64,000 bases of DNA from Diphasiastrum complanatum (GCA_029204225.1 MU831943.1:31525-95524), one strand, 5' to 3'; numbered from the stretch's first letter, positions 45,801 through 58,733 are shown. Program-made: numbers and translations. The notes: generated by a model from the letters alone, not told the origin.

Positions 45801-46899
45801 CTTTAATCTATTTGCGAGTCTCAACACTCACCGTCTCTCTTCAAGAGTTTTAAAGCAAATGATTAATGTGGAATTATCTTTTTTGGTTCTCCAAGCTCTC
45901 TGCATCCCTTGTTTATTGTGCCCTAAGGTGGTTCCAAAAAAATATTTGCCTCTTGAATGGCATCTTGTGTGTCTACAATGCCCCATACTCTCACATTGAG
46001 GGCCTTTTGATCCCTCATTTTCTCTTCAGAAATAGTGGCTGAAATAAAAGTGGACATTTGTGGCTTACCATTTGTATTCTTGAAAAGAGACGCCTAAGTT
46101 TTTGTGGATTCCTTGTGCTAGACCAATTCTTGTTCCAATGCCTGGATTTTCAGCACCGTAACTGATGGCTCACCATGGGACAGACCCTTTCGCCTTGGAG
46201 CTATTGTTGAGATGGCGATGGGGGATAGGCTTTATCAATTTCTGTGATACCAAAGCTAATGGTACATACATATTATGGGAGCATACTTATGTCTTCTGCT
46301 TCCAATACATATCTTTAATATAAAAAAATATTTTGTGATTGCTATCTAAGTAGAATGTACATTTTTTGGGAGCTCATGTCATGAGAAAGGATCTTGTAGC
46401 ACACAATGTTATGGATGAAGTTACATCATATGTAGGCTATGCATGACAACAATGTCCTACGTGAGGCTCTTAGTTTATGATTTTATTGGTGGATTTCATG
46501 CTAGCATCTAAATTGCATAGCTCCGAGTCTAGCACTATAAAATAACATATCCAAATGTGATATGTGCTAATGTTTAGAAGTACCTTTGGTTTTAGATGTG
46601 GAACTTGGGGCAAGCGAATGCGGCTTCCTATTCGTAGTAATCAAGAGTGCAGGCCATAATTTGTGACACATTGAATGTGAAGTGTTCGAGTCATATTTAG
46701 TGCAAGTTTTCCAGATGTCCAAAACTACATGTAGATGAGTTGGTTTTTTCCCCCCTTTTCCTTATGATGAACCAATGCTAGTTACTTTCACTTGATAAAA
46801 TTTTTATCTAGAACATTGGGCCTATGGTATTGTTTTGTTGTCTACTTTCAAATTTTTATGTTTGAATATATTATTTACAATATGTTTATTCTCTTTTGT
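45801..46899. other. No recognisable gene (intron 5)
   Basis: May include the far 5' part of the LINE above up to ~46150, but no domain could be read. Confidence 0.35.
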
Positions 46900-46900
46900 T

Positions 46901-47270
46901 GTCAATGTGATGAACCAAAATAAGTTCTCTAGGTTCGGTTGGTAAGTGTTTTATTTAGGACATTGAGATGCCTGGTATTATTTGCATTCCATCAAAGTAT
47001 TCAAGTTTGGATGTAAAGCGTAGGCTTCAAGATTTCAAAAGTGAATATGTTCAACCCATTGGGCCTATGGTATTCTTAATTTGCAGGATGTCTTAAATTA
47101 CATGTTGATGCTAGGATATAATTTTCACAGTATGCTTATTTTCTTTCTTTGTCAATTTGATGAACCAAAATTAATTGTCTAGGTTTGGTTGGTAAGTGTT
47201 TTATGTAGGTCATTGAGACGTATGATATTATTTGCATTGCATGGCAGTATTAAGAATGGACATGAATTAT
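46901..47270. repeat. Two-copy direct repeat, ~250-bp period
   Basis: The block gtcaat.tgatgaaccaaaat...ggttggtaagtgtttta...attatttgcatt occurs at ~46901-47000 and ~47152-47250. A further shared phrase (attgggcctatggtatt) lies at ~46815 and ~47060. Confidence 0.7.
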
Positions 47271-47391
47271 AGGGATATGTCCTTATCGTAATTTGTTCTA
47301 CAAAATCTTGAGAATGAATAAGTTCAACCCATTTTTTTGAGCTGAAAATAGATCTTAATTGATGCTACTGTTATGGGGAAGGGAATGGTAG

Positions 47392-47566
47392 TCTGGCAGC
47401 TATTGCAAAGAGAAGGCCATCCCTCTATGGACGCATTTTGCCTACGCTACTTTCCCTTGGGCCGAGCTGTGAGTCAATCAAGGGAGGCCAAGTGGCTAGT
47501 GTAGTTCATGCATTGAAAAATGCTCTTCTGTCACTGCTTAAGTGCACCCATTCTGGTGCTGCACCG
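47392..47566 (+). CDS. ESP4: Symplekin exon 6 (completes codon 253, to 311)
   Basis: Acceptor atggtag|TCTGG, donor CCG|GTATGT. Encodes LAAIAKRRPSLYGRILPTLL, SLGPSCESIKGGQVASVVHA and KNALLSLLKCTHSGAAP, close to the family's ARKRPAYYGRILPVLLGLGP. The acceptor is chosen because it alone keeps the Ser codon and frame; nearby AGs lead to stops. Confidence 0.93.
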
Positions 47567-48599
47567 GTATGTGTATCGATCTTTGACATACAACTATTTG
47601 GTGCTAAATTTATGCATTTGCTTTTCAGTTTTTTACAGTGTATGCATAATACATTGTGCAATGATCATTTTGTATGCCTTATTCTGTTTTCATTAGTTTA
47701 AGTGCTGTTGTGTACTATTTATTTAATGCTAATCTCTCTGTAGGTTGGAATTTTTCAGTCTTATATCAACAGGAATCAAATGTATGTATGATTGTCCTAG
47801 ATTTGTTTGCATTATGTGGAATTGAGACAATTCAGACCTTCCAATTGTTTTTGTCACAAACTGGGTTTGCCTTTACAATAGTTCTCTTTTAATATTTATA
47901 TCCAATGCAAAGCACCTAATTGCCTCTTTCGTTGCTGTCATGCACAACTTTCACTGTCTAACAGAAGCAAAGTCTACTGAAGAATTCCAGTATTGATGAT
48001 TCACTTAAGCTTTTCCAGGTTTTAATGTTGTTCACATCAAAGAGAAGTTTTACTTCAATCAAATCACATCTTTCCAAGATGTTAAGTTCACAGAAACAAA
48101 AACATTGAGGCTCAAGATTTCATGCTCGTAGTTTAGCTATCCTATGATTCTATTGTTTATTTTGGGAATGAAATAGTGATATGTAAAGCTCCATTTTTCT
48201 CAAACAACAATGTACAGGCTACTATAAAAGGACTTAAAATTGTCTGTGTGTATGGTTTTCTGACCCCACGCAGCTATTTCGCAAGCTTTTCCTATGAGAA
48301 TATCACCCCCACAAAAAAAAGATCCCGTTTTCCTTAAAACTTTCTGATGCAGAACTTCGTGGAATCCCATATGCATTCCAGAACACAGCTTGTGCTGTTT
48401 CTGCTTCAAAATAATATTCTTGAGTTTGATTGATATCTACACACAATCATAGATGTTTTCACTGCTTTTTTTACAAGGTTAAGCATTCCCTCATTTAGGC
48501 AGTTGTGCAGTTGTTCCACTTTTCTATTTGTCTTGAATGTTTTCTTTCTTCTCATCCTTGGCTTTTCGATTTGTCTGCTAACTATAATCTTATGAACAG
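47567..48599 (+). other. Intron 6 (1.03 kb)
   Basis: GTATGT...GAACAG. No TE recognised. Confidence 0.85.
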
Positions 48600-48734
48600 T
48601 GGCGCGAGCGTCTTTTGGGGATGCTGCGGTTAATGGATGCGGGTGATATAGCAGAAGCAGCTCTTCGTCAAATTGATAAGTCTCAAAGAAATTCTGACAA
48701 GGATCATTCCTCTCGTGATCCTCGTCCGAAGATG
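48600..48734 (+). CDS. ESP4: Symplekin exon 7 (codons 312-356)
   Basis: Acceptor tgaacag, donor AAGATG|GTATAT. Encodes WRERLLGMLRLMDAGDIAEA (family: WRDRLVGALRKMKAGELAEQ) and a polar tail QIDKSQRNSDKDHSSRDPRP that begins the low-conservation linker. Confidence 0.92.
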
Positions 48735-51496
48735 GTATATGTTGCTCTCATGCTAATATGTAGATTATCACTTGTGAAAAACTCTGAAAATGGATCAAGG
48801 CTGCAATTTGGGCCAGTTCTCTTCAATAGTTGTCCTCAAAACAAGGATTCATGCCTTAGGAACAAGCACTAGCTCTTTTGTTTCCAGCAGTTCAATCCTA
48901 GTATGCATAGATGTAACTTTCAAACAAGAACTGCAAGCAAGCAAACACGGTGGATGTGAGGGCATTTTGCCATCCAAGATCAGAATTTCAAACTTATCCT
49001 TATGAATGAGTCCTTTTATTTTGTCAAGGCTATGGCCAACAACGTCTGTAATTATTATTGGATATGAACATGAAAACTTAAAAAATGTTTGGGAGCATTT
49101 GTAAGTATTTTCCTCCTTTGTGTCCCTAGTTAGGATGCTGAAGGTCAGATTAGTACTAGCTAGTTTCCAATTTGCTTTTGAAATGTGAGTAAATAGTCCG
49201 TGCATTGTTTGCCACATGCTGTGGAAGACAAACCCTAAAATGATAGGAATATTGCTGAAATTATGTAAACTAGGATTTATGAGACTGAACATCATAAGAT
49301 ATGAAGACGAGGGCTTATTATTTCATTTGATCTTAAAATATGTTGAGACGTTCTCTGTTTCTATCATAAGAACACTATAGAGTAGCTGGTAGTTTGTACT
49401 TTGGTTTACCTAGACCTGTTGAAACGAAGTGATGTGTCTGGTTGCCTCCAAAAGACTTTCAAAAGTCAATCCACAACACATTTATGCCCTTCATAAGAAG
49501 ACCAGATTTTTACGTGCCACATCATCGTGAAAGAAGTACTGTTAGTGCCAAAGTAAGATTTCAGACAATTTTGAAGAGTCTTAACTTGGAAGTAAACTCA
49601 GGCCTCTGATATCAACAACTGAATTCAGGGGCAGAATATCAAACAGACATGTCAAAGGAAGTAAGCAAACTCAATCGACTGTACTAACACTAGTGACCCG
49701 TTCATCAAAATGTTAAGGTAATTAGGCCCAGTGAAGACATCTAGGATTTCAGTCAAGTTTAGATCCGTAACTCTAGTCTATGCTTTCATTTGTCAAATTC
49801 TCCTTCACATTGTAACAAAAAATTAAGGAAGCTGAGATTTGGGATGCTTTATGATTGAAAGCTATCTACAACAAAATAGGTCATAAATGGGATGACTATG
49901 CTGTCTGCTTGTGCTTATGTAACAAGTCCCAATAGCATGTGAGATTATAAAGTCGGGCTATAGGCTATAGTACAAAATTAAATATGGATTTTTTTATTTC
50001 ATGAATGATCGTTTTTATAATATCATTCAATTCATTCTCTTTCTTTTTAATCTATAAGACATTCATCTCAACCATCATATTGAGTGAAATTACAATTGGG
50101 CATCACGGAAGCATGCAATTTTTTGGAATTCACTTTATAAGTAACTTTAAATCACCCTTTAGGATGAGAGGAATTGAAAATATTGTGATGACACTTCATT
50201 TTGTATCTTGTATGTGGATGTACTGTAACAATCCAGAAAAGAATCTACCAAAAGCGCTAAGTTCCAACTTGTTTTTCTTCTGAAATGTAGCAAGAATGTA
50301 CACAGTGATTGCTCTCCACACAATCCTAGATATGTGCAAGCCATACACCACCACATGCAAGCTGTCCTACCCACAAGTGTGGCCAGTTGAGACATGTGCT
50401 TGAACATGCATGGTCCGACTAATTGACATGAATCCTATCCTACATCATCATGAAGATAAAGGTTCAGATGTCGCACGCATGCAAGAAAAATCAGGATGAT
50501 GGATCAAGTTATAGAGAAATCCACTAACATGCATTGAACAACTCTATTCTTATAAAATATCTCTCCATTGTAGTGGGGCACCTGAAAATCTCTACTTGGT
50601 AGTCTTACTTACTTTCAATCACTGTGATTGAATTGGGCCTATTTCAATACAATTCGTTTCATACAATTCAAATTTCTTAGGGATACATCTACACAAGATC
50701 TTGCATAAAACTCAGTCTGTATGATCATTAGGTACCACAATAACAAGAGACGATTTCTATCTATAGTAGTTGGAGACCAGTTCTTGTTGGGTGCCATATG
50801 TTAAGTTCATGCCTTACCAAACAATTGCAACAATGACTGAATGTTTTGAACTGGATTCGAGTGAAAAAATAATAATAAAACAAACCTCGCATAAAGTTTA
50901 AACTAGTTCAACATGAAATCAAATGAGTACAATAGACTCTATAAAAGTTCCTAATTACATGTTCATAACTATATTTTCAACAGAAATTGCATATACAAAC
51001 AATTTTTTTGAGAGTTGTGGAAGGAGATGCCATGTTGATACATCCCTCAAACTGCAAACCGCCAACCGCCAGGTGCCTGTAATAATCGAACGTCACCCCG
51101 CCGTAGGATCCAATCCAGATCCACCCTTCGTGCCCTTGTGTCCTGTAACAAGCAAGATCCAACCTCCAACCCTAACAACATCCCATACCACTGCTAGAGC
51201 CATCAACCATCTCCTACTCCATGCTAGCTCGCATCCTGGCTGTGCACAAGCCCTCACCATCCACCTTTTCCTAGGTAGATAGTGAATGGTAAAGTGAGAC
51301 CTTCTCTCCTTTCATACCTCCAAGGTAGGAGTCTCTAAGCCTAGCACACATCCTAGATCACGACAAGTGGCAACCATGCAGGTCCACGAGTCAAAGGTCA
51401 AGTCAGCAGGCCCAGTCGACGTCCGGTATCAAGTTGGGGTGTGGGACCCAAGGGGTTGGGTCCCTATCCCCCCCCTCGTTTTAAAAGATTCCTCCT

Positions 51497-51703
51497 TTAA
51501 GGAAGAAAATATGGGAATTTCAGTCTAAGGTCTCTTTCCTTTTCCCAAGTGTCCTCATCTTCGGAAATTCCTTTCCAATGAACCAAGTACCCAGCTACCT
51601 GTTGGTTTCTGAGCCCACATTGACATACATCAACAATGGCCTGAGGTTCAGAGCAAGGTTGCATCGAACCGCGGTTCGAACCGCCTTTTACGGTTTGAAC
51701 CAT
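51497..51703 (-). pseudogene. Chromodomain remnant of a gypsy chromovirus
   Basis: The minus-strand frame contains VAGYLVHWKGISEDEDTWEK then ERDLRLKFPYFL, the typical C-terminal chromodomain of chromovirus integrase. No further Pol part was found. A G-rich minus-strand run at ~51470 could be its PPT. Confidence 0.75.
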
Positions 51704-51787
51704 CGAATCGTTCGGACCCGATTCGAACTGTTCGACCGTTCGAACCGTCTGGCCCTAAAACGAGTATCGGGATTCGGGATCGGAATT
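51654..51787. mobile_element. Left end of a palindrome-rich hAT-like element (D), interrupted
   Basis: Begins CAAGGTTGCATCGAACCG, like the CATAGTTGCAGCGAATCG end of MITE A. Has TCGAACCGCGGTTCGA (51664-51679) and repeated cgttcgaac/gattcgaa words. It overlaps the 5' end of the chromodomain frame by 50 bp. The right end is missing: LINE tail sequence starts at ~51788. No 8-bp duplicate of gttcagag (51646-51653) was found. Confidence 0.55.
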
Positions 51788-52460
51788 CTGTTCCCGCCCG
51801 AAAGAAAGAAAGAAAGAAAGATTTTATTAATGTCCTTGAATACCCTAAGGTACATAGGACTAAGAAAAGGTACATGTCAAGTGTGCACATAGGAGCTTAA
51901 AGCTCAATCATCTATAAAACTAAATAACTGCAAATACAATGCATAAAGACAGCTGGCCCAGTCAGGATCCAATAGCTTGGAATCATATATCACGATGCCC
52001 ATCAGCATGAAAGAAATGGTGGATGGTATGCTGTGAAGGTGTGATTAGATGTGCCCTGGACCTCTGTCACCGGATAGGACGTCGGTGTCGTCTCTGCTGC
52101 CGTGGCGCTTTGGGCTGTGATCTAATAACTGACTGTCTCTCTGGCCGTCGACATGGTCTTTGATGCCGGTGTACGAAGGAGTCGGGAATCTCGGCCTCTC
52201 CATTTGAGTCGCTGCCTATGGGTACCTCGGATCTCTGTCTCCGACGGATATGCACTCATCAATGCTCAGCTGTGTTAGGGAATGTGTACCATCTAGTCTC
52301 CTCCTCCTCAGGTCTGACATCTCTCGGATCATCAGTGCGACACATCTAGGGTCCTCATAAGATATCAAGGTAGAAAGTGTAACTGGGTGCTCTCCGAACA
52401 AGCAGTAGTACCGCCCCCCGTATCTCATAGTAGGCTAGACATCTGAAGAGGAAATGTGAC
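51788..52460 (-). pseudogene. 5'-truncated LINE, ORF2 C-terminus and tail, minus strand
   Basis: On the minus strand it starts at ~52460 next to a (CT)n tract, encodes CLAYYEIRGGRYYCLF-like sequence, EDPRCVALMIREMSDLRRRR and a basic Arg-rich tail with SDSNGEAEIPDSFVHR, then 3' hairpin GTACC TTAG GGTAT (51840-51853), ggacattaataaaatc and (TTTC)n ending ~51801. Closely related to the plus-strand copy at 35690-37197 (shared GEAKIPDATIHR-like segment). Confidence 0.8.
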
Positions 52461-52469
52461 TCGTCCTCA

Positions 52470-52940
<471 letters not shown>

Positions 52941-53129
52941 CTTAACCTCTGGCTCTGTTGAGGGTACAATATTAGTAGCTTAACCAGCAGCTACATAGAG
53001 GGAAAGAGAAAACTGAAATAAGTTAGCTAACTGGCTAAGTTGATATAAAAAACTGCGTGATACGGTGAGAAGCAGGTGTTGGCCTCCGGTGAATAGCCCT
53101 GGGCCTGGAGGAACTCTGTGTGCATTTGC

Positions 53130-53351
53130 CATTCAAATTGTGTGTGTGTGTGCTCAGTGTTGTGTGTGAGAGAGAGAGAGAGAAAATGGTGTGATTTTGT
53201 GTGTGTGTGTGAGTGATTGTGTGATATTGTGTGTGTGTGTCCACTGTCTTTTGATGTGTACAGTGTGTGTGAGTGAATCAGTGAGTGTGTGTGTGTGTGT
53301 GTGTGTGTGTCCACTGTCTTTTGATGTGTACAGTGTGTGGTGAGTGAATCA

Positions 53352-53387
<36 letters not shown>

Positions 53388-53640
53388 TATTATGATATTG
53401 TGTGTGTGTGTGTGTGACATGTGTTCATTGTGTGTGTGTGTGTGTTAGTTTTGAGATGTGTGCACACTGCACTGTGAGTTTGTGTGAGGCTTGAGCACTG
53501 AGATTGTGTGTGTGCACTGTGTGTGTTTGTGTGTGTCAGACTGTCAGTGTGTGTGCACTCAGCACTATGTGTGATATTTTGTGTGTGACACTGTGTGTGA
53601 CATTGTGTGCACTGTGTGTGTTGAATCTTGATGGGGTTCA
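53130..53640. repeat. (GT)n-rich region with duplicated 68-bp block
   Basis: Alternating GT runs. The block containing ccactgtcttttgatgtgta and gtgagtgaatcagtgagtg appears twice (~53240 and ~53310). Frames through it give only poly(His-Thr) or Cys-Val. Confidence 0.85.
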
Positions 53641-53694
53641 ATGTGGGGCCTGGGCAGTGGGCATTGTGAGATGGGTGCGGGACCTGGGTAGCTA

Positions 53695-53830
53695 CTTAGT
53701 TAGAAGTTAGAAGTTAGGAGTTAGAAGTTAGGAGTTAGTGACTAGTCTGAGTTAGTGGTTACTAGTTAGTACTAAGTAGTTACTAGAGTCTAGTTAGAAC
53801 TTAGAACTTAGAAGTTAGAACTTAGAGAGA
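53695..53830. repeat. Degenerate gttagaa/gttagga repeats
   Basis: Short 7-14 bp units (agttagaagttag, gaacttagaac) repeated irregularly. Confidence 0.7.
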
Positions 53831-53845
53831 TCTGTAGACTGTCAC

Positions 53846-53848
<3 letters not shown>

Positions 53849-53928
<80 letters not shown>
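53849..53928. repeat. (GA)n tract, ~80 bp
   Basis: Pure GA repeat ending two bases before the hAT frame at 53932. Confidence 0.95.
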
Positions 53929-53931
<3 letters not shown>

Positions 53932-54420
53932 ATGTCGAGGGATAGGGATCCCTTGTGGGATCACGTCACCATCGCTGTGGCCTATGGCACATCGGGCACA
54001 AAGAGATGGACTTGCAGATACTATCACCAGTCTTACACTGGAGGGCCCACACGCATCAGGGCACATTTGTTACGTTTGAGGGGGTACGAGATTGCCGCTT
54101 GCATGCATGCTCCTGACACGCTACTCACTCCTGTCGCATTGGAGGAGGTTGGCCCTTCGAGGATGGAGCCCAGACCGAGAGGTAAAACATTCAACTCTAA
54201 GACTCTTACACTTCAAAGTTCAAAGTTCAAACATTGATCAAGTTTTAAGTTTTAACTTTTAGCTCACATGATACATCAAGTTTGAAGTTTCAATTTCATT
54301 GATCATCTAATTTCTAAATTGTATTGTAATTTGTCTTTTTTGGCAGATCGAGATGCAGTGACGGCGACACAGCCAGAGGCCACCACATCACGCCCCAAGG
54401 GTTGGGATTTACTTGTATGT
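53932..54420 (+). pseudogene. hAT transposase N-terminal fragment (BED finger)
   Basis: ATG at 53932 opens a BED-type finger: RDPLWDHVTIA, GTSGTKRWTCRYYHQSY, TGGPTRIRAHLLRLRGYEI. The finger pattern W-T-C-x2-C...HL is broken: the second Cys is Tyr. A donor-like GAGAG|GTAAAAC at ~54180 and acceptor tttggcag at ~54345 suggest an intron, followed by a short stretch (DRDAVTATQPEATTSRP). The catalytic domain is absent. The minus-strand copy at 33.4-33.7 kb is clearly related (shared GTKKWT, GPVRIRAYLL). Confidence 0.65.
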
Positions 54421-55964
54421 CCAGAGTAAATACATTCGACTAAATTGTGGGACCTAAAAATGTCACTTAACCAACTTGTGGCATTGGACATGAGAGCATG
54501 TTGCATTAGCCAGAATTTGTAAACTTTAAATGGATCCGAGGGAGATCCAATCAGAAGCAGCTAAGGACAATCAGCCAACAGTAGCATCAACTATTTCTAC
54601 ATGGAGATTTTGAAAATACATTCTAATCAGTTTTTTGTCTGAATTTGAAAAACACATACTGCCTGACCTCGTATTTGAAGAATAAAGTGCTAGATAGAAG
54701 GCTAGCATTGTAGTCGAGCGGCATACTCCTTGCTCCACCTGTGATTTTCGTCATTACGTCTATCTTTTTGGCGAATTGTAGCACCAAATTATGGCGTGGT
54801 GTTATTGTAGTCACCAAATCATGTCAGCCACATGTTTCATTCTTCCAAATTTTCAGTTGGCTAGCCCTGTTGATGCTAGAACCACCACAACCGGGCACCA
54901 ATGCTCTGGAAACTTATCCAATTTGTAGCCAACTATGAACCTATTTTTGAAAGTTTTTAGCATCTCTTTCCAGTGTTGTCATGAACTCGAATAACATATA
55001 CTGGGATCAAATGAAGTACAGATCAGTAAATAGCATCCACAAAGCATTCTCCAACAAAGAAAACTTAATGAAAGACAAAGGCTATGGATAACTGACAGAT
55101 CCCCAAAATGGAACCCCCTACAAAGCTCATGACACCAAACCAATAATGTGAAAAATGAGAGTCTCTCCTATCTACACTAGTCAGGAATGTGCTGGAAGGT
55201 TGCAAAAGATGAAAATCAGGGCTTCAACTGAAGTGTGCTTTTTTTACAGCCAATCAAATTAATGGTGCTTCCAACCTGGCAAAGAGGCCTAGACATAAAA
55301 AATGGTACCAAAAATAGTTTCGAGTCCCAAAAATAGTTGGAATTCATGTATGTGTGTCCATAACAACGTGTTTTATTCTTTATTGACGTACTAGATCATC
55401 GCTTGAGTCAGGTTCTTAGAGACTGTTCTGAGGCTGCTATTTTATTGAAGCTCGTTAAACCTTATTTTTTGTCCAAGGAGCAGTAATTCCCTTTGACATT
55501 TTGTTCTTAAGCCAAGAACTTAGTGCAAGCCTTTTGAAGCATCAGAAATAGGTTCAAGAAAGTTTGGGCCACCTTCTAAAAGTTTTTGGAATTTTTTAGA
55601 TGAAGAATCATGTATTATGATTTCTTAGACTCTTGCGTAGCTTTACACTCACCTGGGATGAGGATATCCTACTGCTGTCTCGATGTGGAATGTGTCCTGA
55701 TACTTCGTCGTGCAACTTGCTTTTAAACTGTCTTTTCGACCCACGAAGTGCCTTGATGTTTGAACGATTTGGCTATTCTTTGTTTGAGTTGAGATGCTTT
55801 GTTTTTTGGGTATGATAAGTATTCATGATATCACATATTATTATGTATGAAATTTATTATCTTGAGCATATTTTCCTCTTTTGAAAATTATCTGTATGGT
55901 TTGTATCCTTTGAAGCTTGTTTGTCACATCATGTCTATGACTCAGAAATATTCTGTGGTTGCAG

Positions 55965-56540
55965 GGTTCTACTCCTTTGTCCATTTCTCTTTCTACTGAC
56001 ATGGGACGAAAAAGGCCAATTATACAGGAAAATGGAACTGAATCAGGTGGTCAGTTTGACACGAATAACAAGCGTCTGCGTTCTATGCCGTCATCTGCTG
56101 AACCTCTATCCGGTAACCAGCATCAGCAAATTGGTGGTGATGCAAGGGAAGATGTGGCTTCTCTAACTGATAGCAGTGGGATCACAGTACCTCTAGATAA
56201 GGGTCTGAGTCCTCTCCAGCAAATGATTGCAATGATAGGGGCCTTAGTTGCACAGGGGGAAAGGGCTGCGGCCTCAGTTGACTTGCTCATATCAACTCTT
56301 CCACCAGATACTTTGGCCGATGTTGTGATAGCCAACATGCAGAATCTGCCTGCAACTGCGCCACCATTGCCAGAAGGAGTTAGTGCTGGAGGTGGAGACC
56401 TTGCATCACTTCTCCCTTTGCAAGGTACTGTAAGCCCTGTGGAAAGCAGTGCCCAAACTGGACCTTCGTTACAGATATCAATGCCGGAAACAATCCCAGC
56501 ATCACTACCGGCTGCTGATGTTAGGCGTGACCCACGAAGG
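55965..56540 (+). CDS. ESP4: Symplekin exon 8 (codons 357-548)
   Basis: Acceptor ggttgcag, donor AGG|GTAAGC. Contains DMGRKRPIIQ and NNKRLRSMP (basic, possible nuclear localisation signals; the family has DLGRKRP and KRVRS), then a helix LSPLQQMIAMIGALVAQGER and LLISTLPPDTLADVVIANM, a Pro/Ala/Ser-rich linker, and ends VRRDPRR. Largely unstructured linker between the HEAT domain and the C-terminal half. Confidence 0.92.
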
Positions 56541-58097
56541 GTAAGCTGAAGTATGTTGATTGAAAAATTTGATGATCTTCATGGTAGAGAGGCACTACAT
56601 GGTTCAGTGTTTTATTCCAATTTCGAATTGCAATGTTGTGTTGTTACAATTTCTATAGCGGGTACATTTTTCTTCTTCCTATATAAATATCTTAGTGGTC
56701 AATTACTCATGTAGCTGAAGTTAAGAAATTAGTCCTGCAACCAGGCATGTTGTAAAGGTCTTTTGACCCATCCATTTCACATGAAAGAGAGAATATCTTT
56801 TGCATTTACTTCTTCTCATTTAAAGTGCAGTGAATTTCAAGAGATATGCTTGTTTGTGTCTGAAAACCTGTTGTGGTATTGACAATGTAAGGAGAGATGA
56901 AATCATCTTCTTAGCTCTTTTGCCTGAAAATTGATTATATTAGAATCCAAATGCAGCCCTCTTTGAGGTTTCTTTTCAGCGTTGTTGCTGATGTTTGATA
57001 TACATAATTTTATGGATAAAGAAAATTATTGTGCTTTGTTGTACATAGGAAAACAACTTGATTAGAATATATGTATTGTGACAGACACTCCATGAAAGAG
57101 ATTGCTGATCATTGCCGTAACCTTAGCCTTGATCTGTAAGCAGTTGGTTTTTAAATTCAGATGCACTGATTGCATAGTTGCCCGTTTTGGAAAGGAACAT
57201 GTTCCTTAGCGACGTTCTGCTCCTGAACAAGCCTTGAATTTAATTTTTAGTGTGTTAAAGAGAAACAACAATGGCATTTCAGGCACTGAATTGAGAGATC
57301 TAAGCAAACGCAGTCAGCATCCTTGAATCCCCTGAAAATTGGGTCTCCTTGCTTAAACAGCAAAAGCGTGTTCGTTAACATTGATCAAACTATCAACAAA
57401 TGTTTACTGTTTGAATATATTCAAATTGCATATGCATGGAGTGTTAAGTCAATGCCAATTGAACCGTTGGGTTGAGGACTGTTGCAAACATATGCTTCCA
57501 ACAAACCAGATTAAAGCAGTAGCTGATGAACATAGTGCTCATTGTTTCAGCTTTCGGATCAGTGCTGTTGGATCCATGAGGCCAAAAGTACATCCTCCAT
57601 CTATACAAATAGTGCTCATAGAAATTGGCTCATTTTTTATTTTAGTACGTACTTCTTTCTAGGTATTTTTTAGGGCATTTTTTGAAATTTTTTGAGCACC
57701 GTCTGGACCAGTACGTTCCGGAACATACTGTACAGAACACACAGTATGTTCCGACCCATTTTGGTCGGAATGAGTTTCTGAGACTGATTGCATCTCATTT
57801 TTACAGAAGTTCACTAGCTCAGTTTGCATTATCTGGAAATGCCTATTATGAACTTCTTCCTTTGTATTTGACCCTCAATGATGACCATCTGTGTGCCAAA
57901 TGTTTGATTTTGAATGTTGGCCTATCTATGGAAATTTTCAACTTCTCAAGGAAGATGTAACCTTTACAGCTCCTGTACTTGAGTTTCTTTGTACATGAAA
58001 ATTTTTCCTCAATATGACATATATTTAGGCTAGGTACGCTTAGTGAATACCATTCCAAATCTTGTATTTTGGTTATGTTCTGAAATTTGGCTGCCAG
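56541..58097 (+). other. Intron 8 (1.56 kb)
   Basis: GTAAGC...TGCCAG. Contains MITE G; the rest is plain AT-rich sequence. Confidence 0.85.
57173..57782. mobile_element. hAT-like MITE G, 610 bp
   Basis: 8-bp duplication actgattg at 57165-57172 and 57783-57790. Left end CATAGTTGCCCGTTTTGG; right end ACCCATTTTGGTCGGAATG...TTTCTGAG. Both ends match MITE H at 21923-22424. Palindromic word GTTCCGGAAC at 57715-57724, plus AACATGTT and several GTTCC/GGAAC pairs. No ORF. Confidence 0.82.
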
Positions 58098-58733
58098 GAT
58101 CCCCGCCGCATGGATCCGCGTCGGGGCGATGTTCCAGTTAGCACAGCTTTGCCATCACCCAAGATAGAGGAAACAGTACCTGGAGGAACTTTTAATGGGA
58201 TCGATGCAATGATTTCCAAAGGTGAGAACATACATGTTGTTAGTAACAGAGATCCACGATCAGCCTTGCAAACAAGGTCCATGCCCAAAGTGACTGATAT
58301 TGTTCCAGTTAAAGTAAAACTTGAACCAGGAGTTGAGGCTCCTCTATCCAGTGGCAACTTGGCATCAATGCCAGCAACTGTAACTGTAACTGCTACAACA
58401 GTAGTTGATATCTCCACTTCTCTTCCTATTTCATCCCCACCAGATATACAGCCGATGGCAACTGTCAAGTCTGATCCAATGTTATCTACAATCACACTTA
58501 CTCCAGTGCAAGCCCGAGGTCCCTCCATAAGTAGTAGTGTTTCAGCAATTGCGCCACCTGCTGGTGTCGCTTTTGGTGGAACTATGGTTATACCTGTAAT
58601 GTCACTGACCGATGATCAACAAGCTCTGATGGGCAAGGCAGCTTTCATGAGAATCTTGGAAGGACACAAATCAATTGCAGCTGCTGGAGGAGGTCATTTA
58701 AGGATTGCCCTGTTGGCTCGACTAGCATCCCAG
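58098..58733 (+). CDS. ESP4: Symplekin exon 9 (codons 549-760)
   Basis: Acceptor gctgccag, donor CAG|GTACGC. Starts DPRRMDPRRGD (continuing the DPRR repeats from exon 8), a Ser/Thr/Val-rich linker, then the conserved block MGKAAFMRILEGHKSIAAAG and HLRIALLARLASQ (family: RLLEGYKQVAVAGGSQLRFS). It contains an SUMO-like VKVKLEPG site by inspection. Confidence 0.93.

Larger units (their letters stand above)
32152..47391 (+). other. Intron 5 (15.24 kb), nested TE cluster
   Basis: GTAACT...ATGGTAG. Holds a hAT transposase remnant, a head-to-tail LINE array, a chromovirus remnant with 3' LTR and LINE fragments on the other strand. It opens with ~0.77 kb (32152-32924) without TE signal. The acceptor is weak: the 45 bases before it are purine-rich (ggggaagggaatggtag). 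Confidence 0.85.

Noticed and set aside
53027-53641. His-Thr and Cys-Val rich ORFs
   Set aside because: Translations of (GT)n/(CA)n repeats.
58073-58528. 151-codon minus-strand ORF over symplekin exon 9
   Set aside because: Antisense shadow of a coding exon; no independent motif. The same applies to the minus frame at 56123-56338.
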